Part shown: piece by piece, positions 36,478-45,694 of the stretch | Layout of the letters: each line of letters opens with the position of its first letter | Position numbering within the stretch: position 1 is the first letter of the stretch | Origin: Alcaligenaceae bacterium | Lineage (GTDB): Bacteria > Pseudomonadota > Gammaproteobacteria > Burkholderiales > Burkholderiaceae_B | DNA: 64,000 nucleotides | Direction: 5' to 3' | NCBI GenBank assembly: GCA_013416405.1 | Contig: JACCET010000005.1 | Location: forward strand, 248,001-312,000 | Translations under genes and position numbers: made by a program | Notes under the pieces: generated by a model | What the model was told of the DNA's origin: nothing | Seen by the model: only the letters and a program-made list of their open reading frames with translations | Database searches by the model: none

Positions 36478-37776
36478 TTAGCGCCACCTTAGATTCATTC
36501 CTACCCTGGGCTTTCCGGCGGCAAGCTGGGCCAGATTATCGTCAAGCTGATCGAGCTCGTATAAATAATTAACCATGACACCGCAAGACTGCTCCATGCC
36601 TTTCGCAGAGCAGTCGGCCGCCCAGTTCAGCCGTTCTATGCGCGCCCCGTTGCCCAGGTGAAAGCGTGCCACCGGATCCAGCGGTTGTCCACTCTTCATC
36701 GTTTTCAGATAGTGAACTGCGAGCCGTAGTCCAGCGCGCTGGACTGCATCGGAAGCCTGCCCCGCCGCGGCCGACTTGAGCTTGTCTACCCACTTGAGCC
36801 CGGCCTCGGGGTCATCAAGCGCCTGCTGCCTGTCAGCCTTGTCGCTCAGCAGCTCTTGCATGGCTTTACCGTCTTGCTTGCCCAACCATTCGGCAAAGCC
36901 CGGCATGGGAGACAGCGTTGCAAAGGACTTAAGACGGGGCAATTCACGCAACAGCTCGTCTATCACCCTTTTAAGCAGGAAGTTACCGAAACTGATGCCA
37001 CGCAATCCCGGCTGCGTATTTGAAATGGAATAGAAAATAGCCCAGCGCGCCTTGCCGGTATCGTCCGGCGGCGCCTGGGGGTCAAGCAGCACCTGCACAT
37101 TGCCCGCCATTTGCGCGGCAAAGGCAACCTCGACAAATATCAGGGGTACGCCGCTCATGCGGGGGTGGAAAAATGCGTAGCAGCGACGGTGATCAGCGAC
37201 CCTGTGCTTCAGCTCCTGCCAGGAATGGATTTCGTGCACGGCCTCGTATTCAATGAGCTTTTCAAGCAAGGAGGCGGGCGAATCCCAAGTAATGGGGTGC
37301 AGTTCCAGCATACCCACATCAAACCAGCTGCACAGCAGCCCTTCAAGTTCGCGCTCCAGCACACTAAGACCAGCCACCTGCTTGCGCCAGCGCAGCATAT
37401 CGGCACGCAGCTCCACCAGCAACGTAAGGCTTTCTGCCTGCGCATAAAGACGCCGGAACATGCGCAGGCCCTGATCTTCGCGGGGCTCAAGGCCGTTGCT
37501 GGTTTGCGCCAGGACAGCCAGCAGGCTTCGGCGCTCTTTGGGATCGGCCGCCAAATAGCGCGCACTCCATTGTTTTGCCAGCCGATTTGCGGCAACATCG
37601 GTCATGCGGGCCGAGAACAAGGGTTGCACTTCCAGTGGAGCCGGCAAAGCGTCGCGATCCAGCCAGCGGCTCAGGCGTGCAATCAAGCCCTGCGCCGCCC
37701 TGTCGTTATCTTGGCTGCCATCAGTTTCCACTACAGCCACTGCATTTTCCTGCTTGTGAGTATCGGTAACCGTCAT
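36478..37776 (-). CDS. matA: Malonyl-CoA decarboxylase (MatA type)
   Basis: The length is 432 residues from MTVTDTHKQENAVAVVETDG, with AGGAG upstream. The TTG at 37782 is an alternative. The N-terminal helical domain is followed by the acetyltransferase-like catalytic domain, with MLELHPITWDSPASLLEKLI, HPRMSGVPLIFVEVAF, SFATLSPMPGFAEWL (probable catalytic serine) and the C-terminal VNYLYELDQLDDN. It converts malonyl-CoA to acetyl-CoA and CO2. It starts 2 bp after the regulator's stop, so GntR regulator and enzyme are one transcript. Confidence 0.92.
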   Translation of the reverse strand: MTVTDTHKQENAVAVVETDGSQDNDRAAQGLIARLSRWLDRDALPAPLEVQPLFSARMTDVAANRLAKQWSARYLAADPKERRSLLAVLAQTSNGLEPREDQGLRMFRRLYAQAESLTLLVELRADMLRWRKQVAGLSVLERELEGLLCSWFDVGMLELHPITWDSPASLLEKLIEYEAVHEIHSWQELKHRVADHRRCYAFFHPRMSGVPLIFVEVAFAAQMAGNVQVLLDPQAPPDDTGKARWAIFYSISNTQPGLRGISFGNFLLKRVIDELLRELPRLKSFATLSPMPGFAEWLGKQDGKAMQELLSDKADRQQALDDPEAGLKWVDKLKSAAAGQASDAVQRAGLRLAVHYLKTMKSGQPLDPVARFHLGNGARIERLNWAADCSAKGMEQSCGVMVNYLYELDQLDDNLAQLAAGKPRVGMNLRWR

Positions 37777-37778
37777 GG

Positions 37779-38492
37779 TCAAACTCCTGAATCATTGAGT
37801 GCGGATGATGGCTGTGCATCGGCCGTCAGGGCGCCACTGTCTTGATCTGATAAAGCATGCAGCGCATCGAGCTGGCGCATCAAATGCTTGCGTGTCAGCG
37901 CCTCGGCGCCGTCCGGGTCGCGCGCCTTCAAGGCAGCAAAAATGGCCAGATGCTCGGCACATGACTCCTGGATGCGGCCGGGATAAGCCAGACTCTTGTG
38001 CCGGGACAGGCTCAGCAGCTTGCGCAGGTTATCAACCAGATCGGACAGCCAGCGATTGTCGGCCAGTGCTTGTATTGCTTCATGTATAAGCGCATTGGTG
38101 GCGTAGTATTGGTCTATGTCGCCGGCCTTGGCGCGCAGCTGAAGCTGTCGATGCAAAGGTTCCAGTCGTTGCAGATCATCATCGGTGACCTTGCGGGCCG
38201 CTTCGTGGGCGCAGCGCCCTTCGAGCATGGCCATGAGCGGAAAGATATCGTCAAGGTCGCGTGAGGCAAGCTGATTCACGAAGCAGCCTCGCCTGGGCTC
38301 CAGGCGCAGCAAGCCTTCCGCCACCAGCACCTTAAGGGCTTCGCGCAGCGGTGTCCGGGAGATGCCAAGTTCCTGGGTCATGCGCACTTCGTCTATCCAG
38401 GCACCAGCCTGGAGTTCGCGCGACTCGATCATGGCGCGCAGCCTATCGGCAACTTCCAGATAAAGCACTTGTTGAACGATGCGATTACCCAA
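37779..38492 (-). CDS. GntR-family regulator with FCD domain (MatR-like)
   Basis: This 237-residue protein has an N-terminal GntR winged helix (LEVADRLRAMIESRELQAGA; ELGISRTPLREALKVLVAEG) and a C-terminal all-helical FCD domain. The FCD metal-ligand candidates are D and H in the RDLDDIFPLMAMLEGR and YYATNALIHEAI segments. It heads the malonate operon and is very probably its regulator. The malonate operon regulator MatR is of this family. A 19-bp perfect palindrome at 38536-38554 lies 44 bp upstream of its start. Confidence 0.88.
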   Translation of the reverse strand: MGNRIVQQVLYLEVADRLRAMIESRELQAGAWIDEVRMTQELGISRTPLREALKVLVAEGLLRLEPRRGCFVNQLASRDLDDIFPLMAMLEGRCAHEAARKVTDDDLQRLEPLHRQLQLRAKAGDIDQYYATNALIHEAIQALADNRWLSDLVDNLRKLLSLSRHKSLAYPGRIQESCAEHLAIFAALKARDPDGAEALTRKHLMRQLDALHALSDQDSGALTADAQPSSALNDSGV

Positions 38493-38535
38493 GACCTGCC
38501 CTCCGTGATGAGCACTGCAGGCGAACGACTACAGC

Positions 38536-38554
38536 CCATAATTCATAATTATGG
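38536..38554. promoter_or_regulatory. Perfect palindrome, candidate operator of the malonate regulator
   Basis: CCATAATTCATAATTATGG has 8-bp arms around a 3-nt centre with no mismatch. It lies between the divergent matR-like and PLP-enzyme genes, in the AT-richest part of this gap. The placement fits repression of the mat operon by the GntR regulator. Confidence 0.55.
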
Positions 38555-38686
38555 CGAAATCTGACGATAAGGCAATAAGTAAATTCCTATTGTTAACCCT
38601 AGGAAGGTCTAAACTGGAGGTGCAAATTCAAGCTTGGGCGCCCGCATGTGCGCTCACATTCTTTCACCTCGATCAGGAGCCCCGCA

Positions 38687-39898
38687 ATGAAGGACGCCGC
38701 AAGCCCGCCAACCCGCCCAGAGAAGCAAGATTGGCACGATGAAACCGCCGTACTGCATGGCGACGCCTGGCTATCCAGCGACGGGGCCGTCTGTCCTCCC
38801 ATTCATTACAGCGCCACGTTCAAGGCCGAGAGTGCACAAGAGTTCGCCGAGATGGCAACCACGCCCCGCCATCCCGGCTTCTACACGCGCTACGGCAACC
38901 CAGTCCACAAGCGTGTCGAGGCCATCCTGGCCAACCTCGAAGGCACCGAAACCGCGCTGCTTACCGCATCAGGCATGGGCGCCATCAGCACCACGCTGCT
39001 GGCGCTGGTGACGCGTGGCGATCATGTGATCGCACAGCGCCGTCACTACATGAGCACATCCCGACTGTTCGAAGAAATATTGCCTCGTTTCGGTGTGGAG
39101 TCCACCGTGGTCGACCAGACCGACCTGGACGCCATGGCCGCCGCCATCAAGCCCAATACCCGCCTGATCATGGTCGAAACACCAGTGAATCCCACGCTTG
39201 CGCTGACCGATCTACGTGCCGTCGCCGACCTGGCCCAGCCCAAAGGCATCATCACCATTGCCGACAATACTTTTGCTTCTCCGCTTAACCAAAAGCCCCA
39301 TGCGCTGGGCATAGACATCGTCCTGCACAGTGCCACCAAGTATTTCGGCGGCCATCACGACATCACCGCCGGGGCCATCTGCTGCAGTAACGCGCACGCT
39401 GAAAAAATCTGGGACATGCACACCACGTTGGGCTCGGTCTTGTCGCCCATGGACGCCTGGCTGCTCTTGCGCGGCCTGCGCACCTTGTCGTTACGGATGG
39501 AGCGCATCAACGCCAATGCCCTGGCCCTGGCGCAATGGCTGGAAGACCAGCCACAAATAGAGCGGGTGTTTTACCCAGGCCTGGAAAGCCACCCGCAACA
39601 TGCCCTCGCACTCAAGCAGATGCGCGGCTTTGGCGCGGTCATTGCCTTCTCGGTCAAGGGGGGCTTTGATGCGACCAGCCGTTTCGTATCCGGCCTGAAG
39701 CTTGCCACACACGCCGTCAGCCTGGGTGGCGTTGAAACGCTAGCCGTGCACACCGCTGCGATGTGGTCAGGCACCATGACCGAGGCTCAGATGAAGACGG
39801 CGGGTATAGAACCCAACTTCGTGCGCATGTCGGTGGGCGTGGAACATATCGACGACTTGAAGCAAGATCTGGCGCAGGCCTTGAGTCCGGCGAGCTAA
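38687..39898 (+). CDS. PLP-dependent Cys/Met metabolism enzyme (cystathionine gamma-synthase/lyase family)
   Basis: The length is 403 residues, starting MKDAASPPTRPEKQDWHDET after CAGGAGCC. An upstream ATG at 38648 lacks a site. Family motifs are the FYTRYGNPVHKRVEAILANL substrate loop, LLTASGMGAISTTLLALV, the VETPVNPTLALTDL segment and the PLP lysine in LHSATKYFGGHHDITAG near residue 215. This fold covers cystathionine gamma-synthase, cystathionine lyases, O-acetylhomoserine sulfhydrylase and methionine gamma-lyase, and the exact reaction cannot be decided by eye. It has no operon partner. cysJIG, which would provide sulfide, lies 15 kb away. Confidence 0.85.
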   Translation: MKDAASPPTRPEKQDWHDETAVLHGDAWLSSDGAVCPPIHYSATFKAESAQEFAEMATTPRHPGFYTRYGNPVHKRVEAILANLEGTETALLTASGMGAISTTLLALVTRGDHVIAQRRHYMSTSRLFEEILPRFGVESTVVDQTDLDAMAAAIKPNTRLIMVETPVNPTLALTDLRAVADLAQPKGIITIADNTFASPLNQKPHALGIDIVLHSATKYFGGHHDITAGAICCSNAHAEKIWDMHTTLGSVLSPMDAWLLLRGLRTLSLRMERINANALALAQWLEDQPQIERVFYPGLESHPQHALALKQMRGFGAVIAFSVKGGFDATSRFVSGLKLATHAVSLGGVETLAVHTAAMWSGTMTEAQMKTAGIEPNFVRMSVGVEHIDDLKQDLAQALSPAS

Positions 39899-39949
39899 GC
39901 CGCTGCCCCGACCTGCACCATTTGGCCAGGCGCCGGGCCTGCTGCGGCA

Positions 39950-40990
39950 TCAGGTGACGTACTGAAACGGTCTGATACGCCGCAGCGCCATGATCATGCA
40001 CAGCGACACGGCAAACACACAAACGGCGGTAAACGGTATGGCCCACCACGACGAGGCCGCGGTATTCGTCAGGCCGGTCGCGTCGCCCATAAGGTTCAGC
40101 ACGAAAATATGCACGCAGTAAATACCCAGGGTGCAGGCGGCTACTTTGTTTACCGGCCCGGCATATTCTCCCACCTTGGTTCCCAGGCCGTAAAGAACAT
40201 TAAAGGCACACACTGATGAAATCAGAACAAAGGGCGAAAGATAGTCGTAGAACAGCGTCTGGGGTGTGCCCGTACTGACCGAGTAGGCGTACGTCGCCGT
40301 CATAGTCAGCACGCTGAAAACCAAAAACAGCCCCACATTGCCAAACCAGTACCTGCGCTTATCAGGGCGCTGTACATAAACTTCGTGTACATAGGCGCCC
40401 AGGAACAAATAACCAATCAGACCGACGAAGGAATCAACGCCATAAACCTTCAGCAAATCGGCTTCAATATGCAGTACCTCTTGCACCGTAGGCCAGGCAC
40501 ATACTGCCGCCCAAAATATCAGATAGAGTTTTTTCTCGGACGGCAGCGTTGCATGCCATATTTTCCGCAGAAAAGGCACGAACAAATAAATGCCGACTAT
40601 TGCGTACAGATACCACAAGTGAAATGTGACGGGCCCATTCAGTAATTCCTTGACCCAGTCGTACCAGGCGCCGTAGCGCTCGCCTTCCCAAGTGTTCCAG
40701 GCCATGTAAAACAGCGACCAGAACAGCAGAGGCGGCAAGATGCGCGCAAAGCGCTTCCTGAAAAACACGGGCATGGACTCTTGCCTGCCCAGCAGCAAGA
40801 CCCCGGTAATCATCAGAAAAATCGGTACGCAACTACGTGTGAGGGAGTCATAAAAGTTACTGGCCCACCATTGCTCGTCGAAAATGGCAAAGTTCACCGC
40901 TGCCGCGTGCAACAGCACCACCATAAAGCACGCCCCTACCCTGGCAGTATCCATAGCTGTGCTGAAGGTATTATTTCCGGCTTTGGGCAT
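39950..40990 (-). CDS. Acyltransferase-3 family membrane protein (WecH/OafA-like)
   Basis: The protein has 346 residues and about ten membrane helices. The family histidine is in CFMVVLLHAAAVNF near residue 28, with TRSCVPIFLMITGVLLLG next and FHLWYLYAIVGIYLFVPFL in the middle. WecH-type proteins O-acetylate envelope glycans. The acceptor here is unknown and no glycan genes are adjacent. It converges with the PLP-enzyme gene. Confidence 0.85.
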   Translation of the reverse strand: MPKAGNNTFSTAMDTARVGACFMVVLLHAAAVNFAIFDEQWWASNFYDSLTRSCVPIFLMITGVLLLGRQESMPVFFRKRFARILPPLLFWSLFYMAWNTWEGERYGAWYDWVKELLNGPVTFHLWYLYAIVGIYLFVPFLRKIWHATLPSEKKLYLIFWAAVCAWPTVQEVLHIEADLLKVYGVDSFVGLIGYLFLGAYVHEVYVQRPDKRRYWFGNVGLFLVFSVLTMTATYAYSVSTGTPQTLFYDYLSPFVLISSVCAFNVLYGLGTKVGEYAGPVNKVAACTLGIYCVHIFVLNLMGDATGLTNTAASSWWAIPFTAVCVFAVSLCMIMALRRIRPFQYVT

Positions 40991-41241
40991 GCCGACTCCA
41001 CATGTTAGAACCCCCTAGAGTTAGCATGCTTCATTGTGGCGTATGCAATGAGGCTTCTCGACCCGTTGCCAAGTGTTAGCAAACCTGGGGTTTTCCCGTA
41101 TCGGTTAACAACTCATTGCGTTTCACTACACCCCCGCGAGCAATTATCCGACCTGAATATTGAGCGCACGCATTGGAGAATTGAAGATCAGCCCGTTAGA
41201 ATGGCTTACACAGATGCAATCCCAAGCAAGGAATAATCGAT

Positions 41242-41760
41242 ATGCGCCGACTCATGCTGTTGCGCCATGCCAAAGCCGACTGGCCTGACGGCGTTGCCGA
41301 TCATGAACGCCCCCTGGCCAGACGCGGCCAGCGCCAAGGTCCTGAAATGGCCAGATACATGGCATCCGAAGACCTGATTCCAGATAGAGTCATAGTATCT
41401 ACGGCAATCCGCACCCAGGAAACCTGGGAACTGGTGGCACCCGCCTTTCCAGCCGGCATCGACAAAAGCAACGACGCTCGTATCTATGAAGCTCCCAAAG
41501 ATAATATCCTGAACGTCATCCGGGAAGCCGACGACACAGCGCGGGTATTGTTATTGATAGGCCACAATCCGGGGTTCACGGAAGTGGCATACAGCCTGAT
41601 CAACACCGAACTGCATTCTCCGGCTCTGGCGCGGCTGGATCGCGGCTACCCTACCTCGGGTCTTGCAGTCATAGATTTCCAGGTGGATCACTGGGCCGAT
41701 ATCATCGAAGGTAGCGGGCGGCTGGAACGGTTCGAGACACCGGCATCAATCGGCGACTGA
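41242..41760 (+). CDS. SixA-type histidine phosphatase
   Basis: This 172-residue histidine-phosphatase-fold protein has the RHG-type motif LLRHAKADWP at the N-terminus and the second catalytic histidine in LLIGHNPGFTEV near residue 112. Its length and RHAKA motif match SixA, which removes phosphate from phospho-histidine in phosphorelay proteins, though small-molecule phosphatases share the fold. It ends 8 bp before the PgtC-like gene, so it appears to be the first gene of the sensing operon. That placement makes either a phosphorelay role or an organophosphate-cleaving role reasonable. Confidence 0.85.
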   Translation: MRRLMLLRHAKADWPDGVADHERPLARRGQRQGPEMARYMASEDLIPDRVIVSTAIRTQETWELVAPAFPAGIDKSNDARIYEAPKDNILNVIREADDTARVLLLIGHNPGFTEVAYSLINTELHSPALARLDRGYPTSGLAVIDFQVDHWADIIEGSGRLERFETPASIGD

Positions 41761-41768
41761 TCCCACGA

Positions 41769-42962
41769 ATGAACAACCGTGTCGGCATTCTCGGGCTGGC
41801 CACCCTGCTGCTTGCCCTGGCCCTGCCCGCCATATCCGTGGCAGCGCAAGAGCTGCGCATCATCACTTCGTATCAGCCCAATATGGTCAATCCCATGCTC
41901 GAGGCGTTCCAGCAGCGCCATCCGGACATCCATGTCCGGGTGCTGAACAAGAACACGCACGCCGCTGTCGATGAGATGCTGGCCGGCAACGAGCGACGCT
42001 TCGATCTGTTCTGGGCTTCGGCCCCCGAGGCCTTCGTGGTGCTGGAACACGCCGGTCTGCTAGTGGACCTGGGCCATGGACCGCATGCGGATTTCGCCTG
42101 GTCGGCGGTAGGCTGGACATGGCGTAGCCCCCGGGGAGCCTCAGGTGAGTTTCCGGTGCCACAAGACTGGAACGATCTGCTGGATCCGGCCTTTGCACGC
42201 AGCATTGCGATGTCGCACCCCATGCGGTCGGGTACCATGCATTCACTACTGGAAACGATACTGCAGGATCGCGGCTGGCAGGCTGGCTGGGCATGGGTTC
42301 TGGAACTCACCGGCCAACTGAACACTATTTCAGCCCGCAGTTTTGGCGTGTTGGAAGGCGTTGCCAGTGGCGATTTCACGATCGGCCTGACCATAGACTA
42401 CCTGGCGCTCACGCGGGGAGCAGACGGACTGGTGTTCCGCTATGGGCGCCCCGTGATCATGATCCCCGCGCGAATCGCCGCATTGCGGGACGGCAAGCAC
42501 AGCAAGGCGGCCCGCTCCTTCATGGACTTCGTATTGTCCGAGGACGGCCAGCGCATCTTGCTGCGCCCCGATGTGCGCCGTATTCCTGTCAATCCCGACG
42601 TCCGTGCGGAACTGGCCGAATCCCTTAATCCCGAAGTCAGGGCGGCGTTGAATTTCAGCTGGTCGCGCTATGACCCCGAACTGGCTGCGCGGCGTTACTG
42701 GGTGGTCAATCAGATTTTCGAGGCCTTCGTCGCACGCGACCTGCTGCTGCGCCGCGACCTGTGGCGCCGCCTGCGGGCGCTGAGCCAAGCCCCAGCAACA
42801 GAACGCGCCCGCATCCAGCGGCTGCTGACCTGGATGCCGCTGACTGAACATCAGGCGCGTTCAACCTCTCAGAACCGCGAGACGCTGGTGGAATGGTCGG
42901 AGCGCTCTCACACCATGCTGCGTGACGCCGAGGCACTGATCCGCCTGCTGGAGCAGCCATGA
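41769..42962 (+). CDS. PgtC-like periplasmic binding protein (sensor accessory)
   Basis: This 397-residue exported binding protein has the signal peptide GLATLLLALALPAISVAAQ. It starts LRIITSYQPNMVNPMLEAFQ and has the iron/organophosphate-type SBP block FDLFWASAPEAFVVLEHAG. The length equals that of Salmonella PgtC as I recall it, which with PgtB and PgtA controls phosphoglycerate uptake. It is a clear paralogue of the ABC binding protein at 45811 but lacks most of a segment that in the paralogue reads GTYYGFAASGYGIMYNTRYA. Its stop overlaps the kinase start (ATGA). I infer that it presents ligand to the kinase rather than to the transporter. Confidence 0.8.
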   Translation: MNNRVGILGLATLLLALALPAISVAAQELRIITSYQPNMVNPMLEAFQQRHPDIHVRVLNKNTHAAVDEMLAGNERRFDLFWASAPEAFVVLEHAGLLVDLGHGPHADFAWSAVGWTWRSPRGASGEFPVPQDWNDLLDPAFARSIAMSHPMRSGTMHSLLETILQDRGWQAGWAWVLELTGQLNTISARSFGVLEGVASGDFTIGLTIDYLALTRGADGLVFRYGRPVIMIPARIAALRDGKHSKAARSFMDFVLSEDGQRILLRPDVRRIPVNPDVRAELAESLNPEVRAALNFSWSRYDPELAARRYWVVNQIFEAFVARDLLLRRDLWRRLRALSQAPATERARIQRLLTWMPLTEHQARSTSQNRETLVEWSERSHTMLRDAEALIRLLEQP

Positions 42963-44950
42963 GACATTGGCGCGGTTCAATCAGGGGACGTTTGCTGGCC
43001 GCGCTGATACTGGTAGTGCTGGTCGCGGCAGGCGTACTTGCAGTAGGCATGGGCGTAATGCTGCGGGCCGAAGACGATTTTCGCACGCTGGCCCAGGATC
43101 GCATTCCGGCCGTCGCCCTGGCGGGCGAGTTGGCCGAAGCGACGGGAGATCTGGCAGCACTCGCCATGCAGATGGTCGCTGATCCCGCCATGCCCGCAAC
43201 ACCGATGCAACAGGCCATAGACAAGGCGGCACTGGGGGTCGAAGCGGTTTTGGCCTCGCCGGTTCTGCAAGCAGCACCCGAACGTGCCACGACCCGCGCG
43301 GCAACCAGTGTGGCCGAACGTGACCTGCGCCACGCCCTGACCGACTTCAGCCGGATCAGCGCGAATCTGGCCCTGCATGCCCGCGCCGAGGCCAGGGCCG
43401 GCATAGAGTTGCGCTGGATACATGCCGATGTACAGGATCAGGTGCAAGGAATTCTCAGCGATCTGTCCTTCAACATGGACACACAACTGGCGGCACTGGT
43501 TAGCGCGGCTGATCCTGTGACGCGTAGCAGGGCAGAACAAGCATTATCACGTGACTGGTTGGTGCGCGACCGGATCCAACAGATTGGATCCGAGGCCGCC
43601 ACCCTGACCGCACTCTTGCTGCAGGCGCGTTCAGCTGACAATGTCGATGCGCTGGAACAAACCCGTGGACTTGGTCGCGACACGCTGGATAGGCTGGCGT
43701 TGGCGCAACTGAACCTGCCGCCGCGCGTGGACATCAGACTAGTGGCCCAGACACTGGACAAGCTTAAGGCTCTGGCCACAGGCGAGGGTAGCATCTTCAC
43801 CCAACAACAGCAGCGACTGGATCTGCACCGAGCCGCCGTCACCGAATTGCATGCCGCGCAATCTAGCCTGGCCAGGATGCAGGCCGCACTGACCGACCTG
43901 GGCCGAACCGAGCGCATTGGAGCGCAGCAAAGCGCCGATGCCGCCGCAGCCGCTATCGGGCGCGGCTCAATCTGGCTGGCGCTGGTGACCTTGATTGGAG
44001 CGATCGCGACCGCCGCCATCCTTGCCATCTTCGTCCATCGCCGCATCCTGCTGCGGATAGAAGCCCTGTCAGCCGATCTGCGCCGCATCGCGCAGGGGGA
44101 CCTGACGGGTGATCCGCAGACTCACGGCAAGGCCCGCCCTGAACCGAACGAAACAGATGAGATCACCGACATGACCCACGCGGTGGGTGTGTTCCGCGCC
44201 TCGGTGCGTGAGCGTCAGCAGGCTATCGAGCGGCTGGAGCTGACGCAGCGCGATCTGGTGCAGGCGGGAAAAATGGCAGCGCTTGGGCAGATGTCCGCCG
44301 CGATCAGCCACGAGATCAACCAGCCGCTGGCCGCCATAGGCCACCGGCTGCACAATCTGGGCGCGGCCCACCCAGACACCCGCCCCGCCATTGCCCGCAT
44401 TGACGCCCTGCTGGAACGGATCACCCGCACCATAGGCCATCTACGCCGCATCGCTCGCCGATCGGCCCATCGCAATGGCTGCGTCCCACTGGCCGAGCCT
44501 ATGCAAGCGGCACTGGAACTGCTGGATCATCGCTTGCGTGCCGAGGAGGTGCACGTTGAATGCGACGATCTGAGCGATCTACAAGTCGCCGGCGACGAAA
44601 TTCTGCTTGAACAGGTCTTGCTCAATATCCTGGGCAATGCGCTGGACGCCATCGTTACGCGCGAAGCGGCATCCGAGCCCGGTCTGATACGCATAGAATT
44701 ACACAAGGGCGATCCAGTCAGGCTATCCATCCGCGACAATGGCGTAGGTCTGGGCGGACAAAGTGGACAGGTGCTGACCGACCCCTTCATGACGACCAAA
44801 GAGCCCGGTAAGGGGCTGGGGCTGGGGCTGTCGATTGCCTTTAACGTCATGCAGGACATGGGCGGGCATCTGGAAATAGAACAACAGGAGCAAGGCGGGG
44901 CTGTGGTACGGCTGCGGTTGAATCGCTGGCAGGAAGATAACGATGAATGA
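42959..44950 (+). CDS. PgtB-like membrane sensor histidine kinase
   Basis: The length is 663 residues. An N-terminal membrane helix (LLAALILVVLVAAGVLAVGM) is followed by a long periplasmic sensor region of about 300 residues. A second helix (IWLALVTLIGAIATAAILAI), HAMP (RIEALSADLRRIAQGDLTGD), HisKA with SAAISHEINQPLAAIGHRL (phospho-acceptor near H450) and HATPase (NILGNALDAI; IRDNGVGLGG; KGLGLGLSIAFNVMQDMGG) complete it. The SHEINQPLA box is of the DctB/PgtB type. The periplasmic region is where a PgtC-like protein would dock. It overlaps its neighbours on both sides, so the module is tightly coupled. Confidence 0.88.
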   Translation: MRHWRGSIRGRLLAALILVVLVAAGVLAVGMGVMLRAEDDFRTLAQDRIPAVALAGELAEATGDLAALAMQMVADPAMPATPMQQAIDKAALGVEAVLASPVLQAAPERATTRAATSVAERDLRHALTDFSRISANLALHARAEARAGIELRWIHADVQDQVQGILSDLSFNMDTQLAALVSAADPVTRSRAEQALSRDWLVRDRIQQIGSEAATLTALLLQARSADNVDALEQTRGLGRDTLDRLALAQLNLPPRVDIRLVAQTLDKLKALATGEGSIFTQQQQRLDLHRAAVTELHAAQSSLARMQAALTDLGRTERIGAQQSADAAAAAIGRGSIWLALVTLIGAIATAAILAIFVHRRILLRIEALSADLRRIAQGDLTGDPQTHGKARPEPNETDEITDMTHAVGVFRASVRERQQAIERLELTQRDLVQAGKMAALGQMSAAISHEINQPLAAIGHRLHNLGAAHPDTRPAIARIDALLERITRTIGHLRRIARRSAHRNGCVPLAEPMQAALELLDHRLRAEEVHVECDDLSDLQVAGDEILLEQVLLNILGNALDAIVTREAASEPGLIRIELHKGDPVRLSIRDNGVGLGGQSGQVLTDPFMTTKEPGKGLGLGLSIAFNVMQDMGGHLEIEQQEQGGAVVRLRLNRWQEDNDE

Positions 44951-45644
44951 TATTGCACAAGTGATGCTGGTCGAAGATGACACCGACCTGCGGCTGGCCA
45001 CCACGGAAACGCTGGAGCTGGCCGGTTTCCAGGTACAGGGTTTTGAAACTGCACGTCCCGCACTGGCTGCGTTGCACCCCGATTTTCCGGGCTTGATTCT
45101 GTCAGACTTGCGCATGCCTGGCCTCTCGGGGCTGGATTTTTTGGATCAGGCTCAAAAGTTGGCACCTGATGTGCCCTTCATTTTGATTACCGCACACGGC
45201 GATGTGCCTGCCGCAATCCGCGCCATGCGGGCAGGCGCCCACGATTTTCTGGAAAAGCCCTGTCCACCCGAACTGATGCTCGATGTGCTGCGACGCGCGC
45301 AGGCCATGCGCAGTCTGCAACTGGAAAACAACCGCTTGCGCGACCGCCTGGATCGCAACGCAGCGCTGCTGGTCACTCACTTTGCCACCCATGCCGCTGC
45401 GCGCCATGATCTGCCCAAAATCCATATCGACGACGCCTTGCGCCTCCAGCTCGCGCGGCATGACTGGCCCGGCTACGACGCGGCCATGGATGATTTCGAA
45501 TCGCGCTTGCTACGCGCCGCGCTGATGGAAACCGGCGGCCGCAAAGCTGAGGCAGCCAGCCTGCTGGGCATTCCGCGTAAGCGACTTTACCTGCGACTGC
45601 GCCATCACAATATGCTGGAAGGCACTGATTCGGGTCAAAAATGA
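44943..45644 (+). CDS. PgtA-like response regulator lacking the AAA+ domain
   Basis: The length is 233 residues. The receiver domain has the acidic pair in MLVEDDTDL, phospho-acceptor D55 in LILSDLRMPGLSGLDF and the lysine in DFLEKPCPPEL. A linker of about 65 residues leads to a Fis-type helix-turn-helix (LLRAALMETGGRKAEAASLL; GIPRKRLYLRLRHHNM). Typical DctD/NtrC/PgtA regulators have a sigma-54-interacting AAA+ ATPase of about 240 residues between these parts, and here it is absent with no sign of a frameshift. It should therefore act on sigma-70 promoters or by repression. Its 5' end overlaps the kinase gene by 8 bp. Confidence 0.87.
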   Translation: MNDIAQVMLVEDDTDLRLATTETLELAGFQVQGFETARPALAALHPDFPGLILSDLRMPGLSGLDFLDQAQKLAPDVPFILITAHGDVPAAIRAMRAGAHDFLEKPCPPELMLDVLRRAQAMRSLQLENNRLRDRLDRNAALLVTHFATHAAARHDLPKIHIDDALRLQLARHDWPGYDAAMDDFESRLLRAALMETGGRKAEAASLLGIPRKRLYLRLRHHNMLEGTDSGQK

Positions 45645-45694
45645 CCCATCCAACGAGTCAACATTAACCCATTTATTCTTTTAAAAACAAAGAC

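Noticed and set aside
38555-38686. SAM riboswitch in front of the Cys/Met PLP-enzyme gene
   Set aside because: The leader is short and shows no conserved core or expression-platform hairpin.
41036-41236. 66-codon frame before the SixA-type gene
   Set aside because: The composition is not protein-like and there is no ribosome-binding site. The 250-bp gap 40991-41241 is best left as promoter region.
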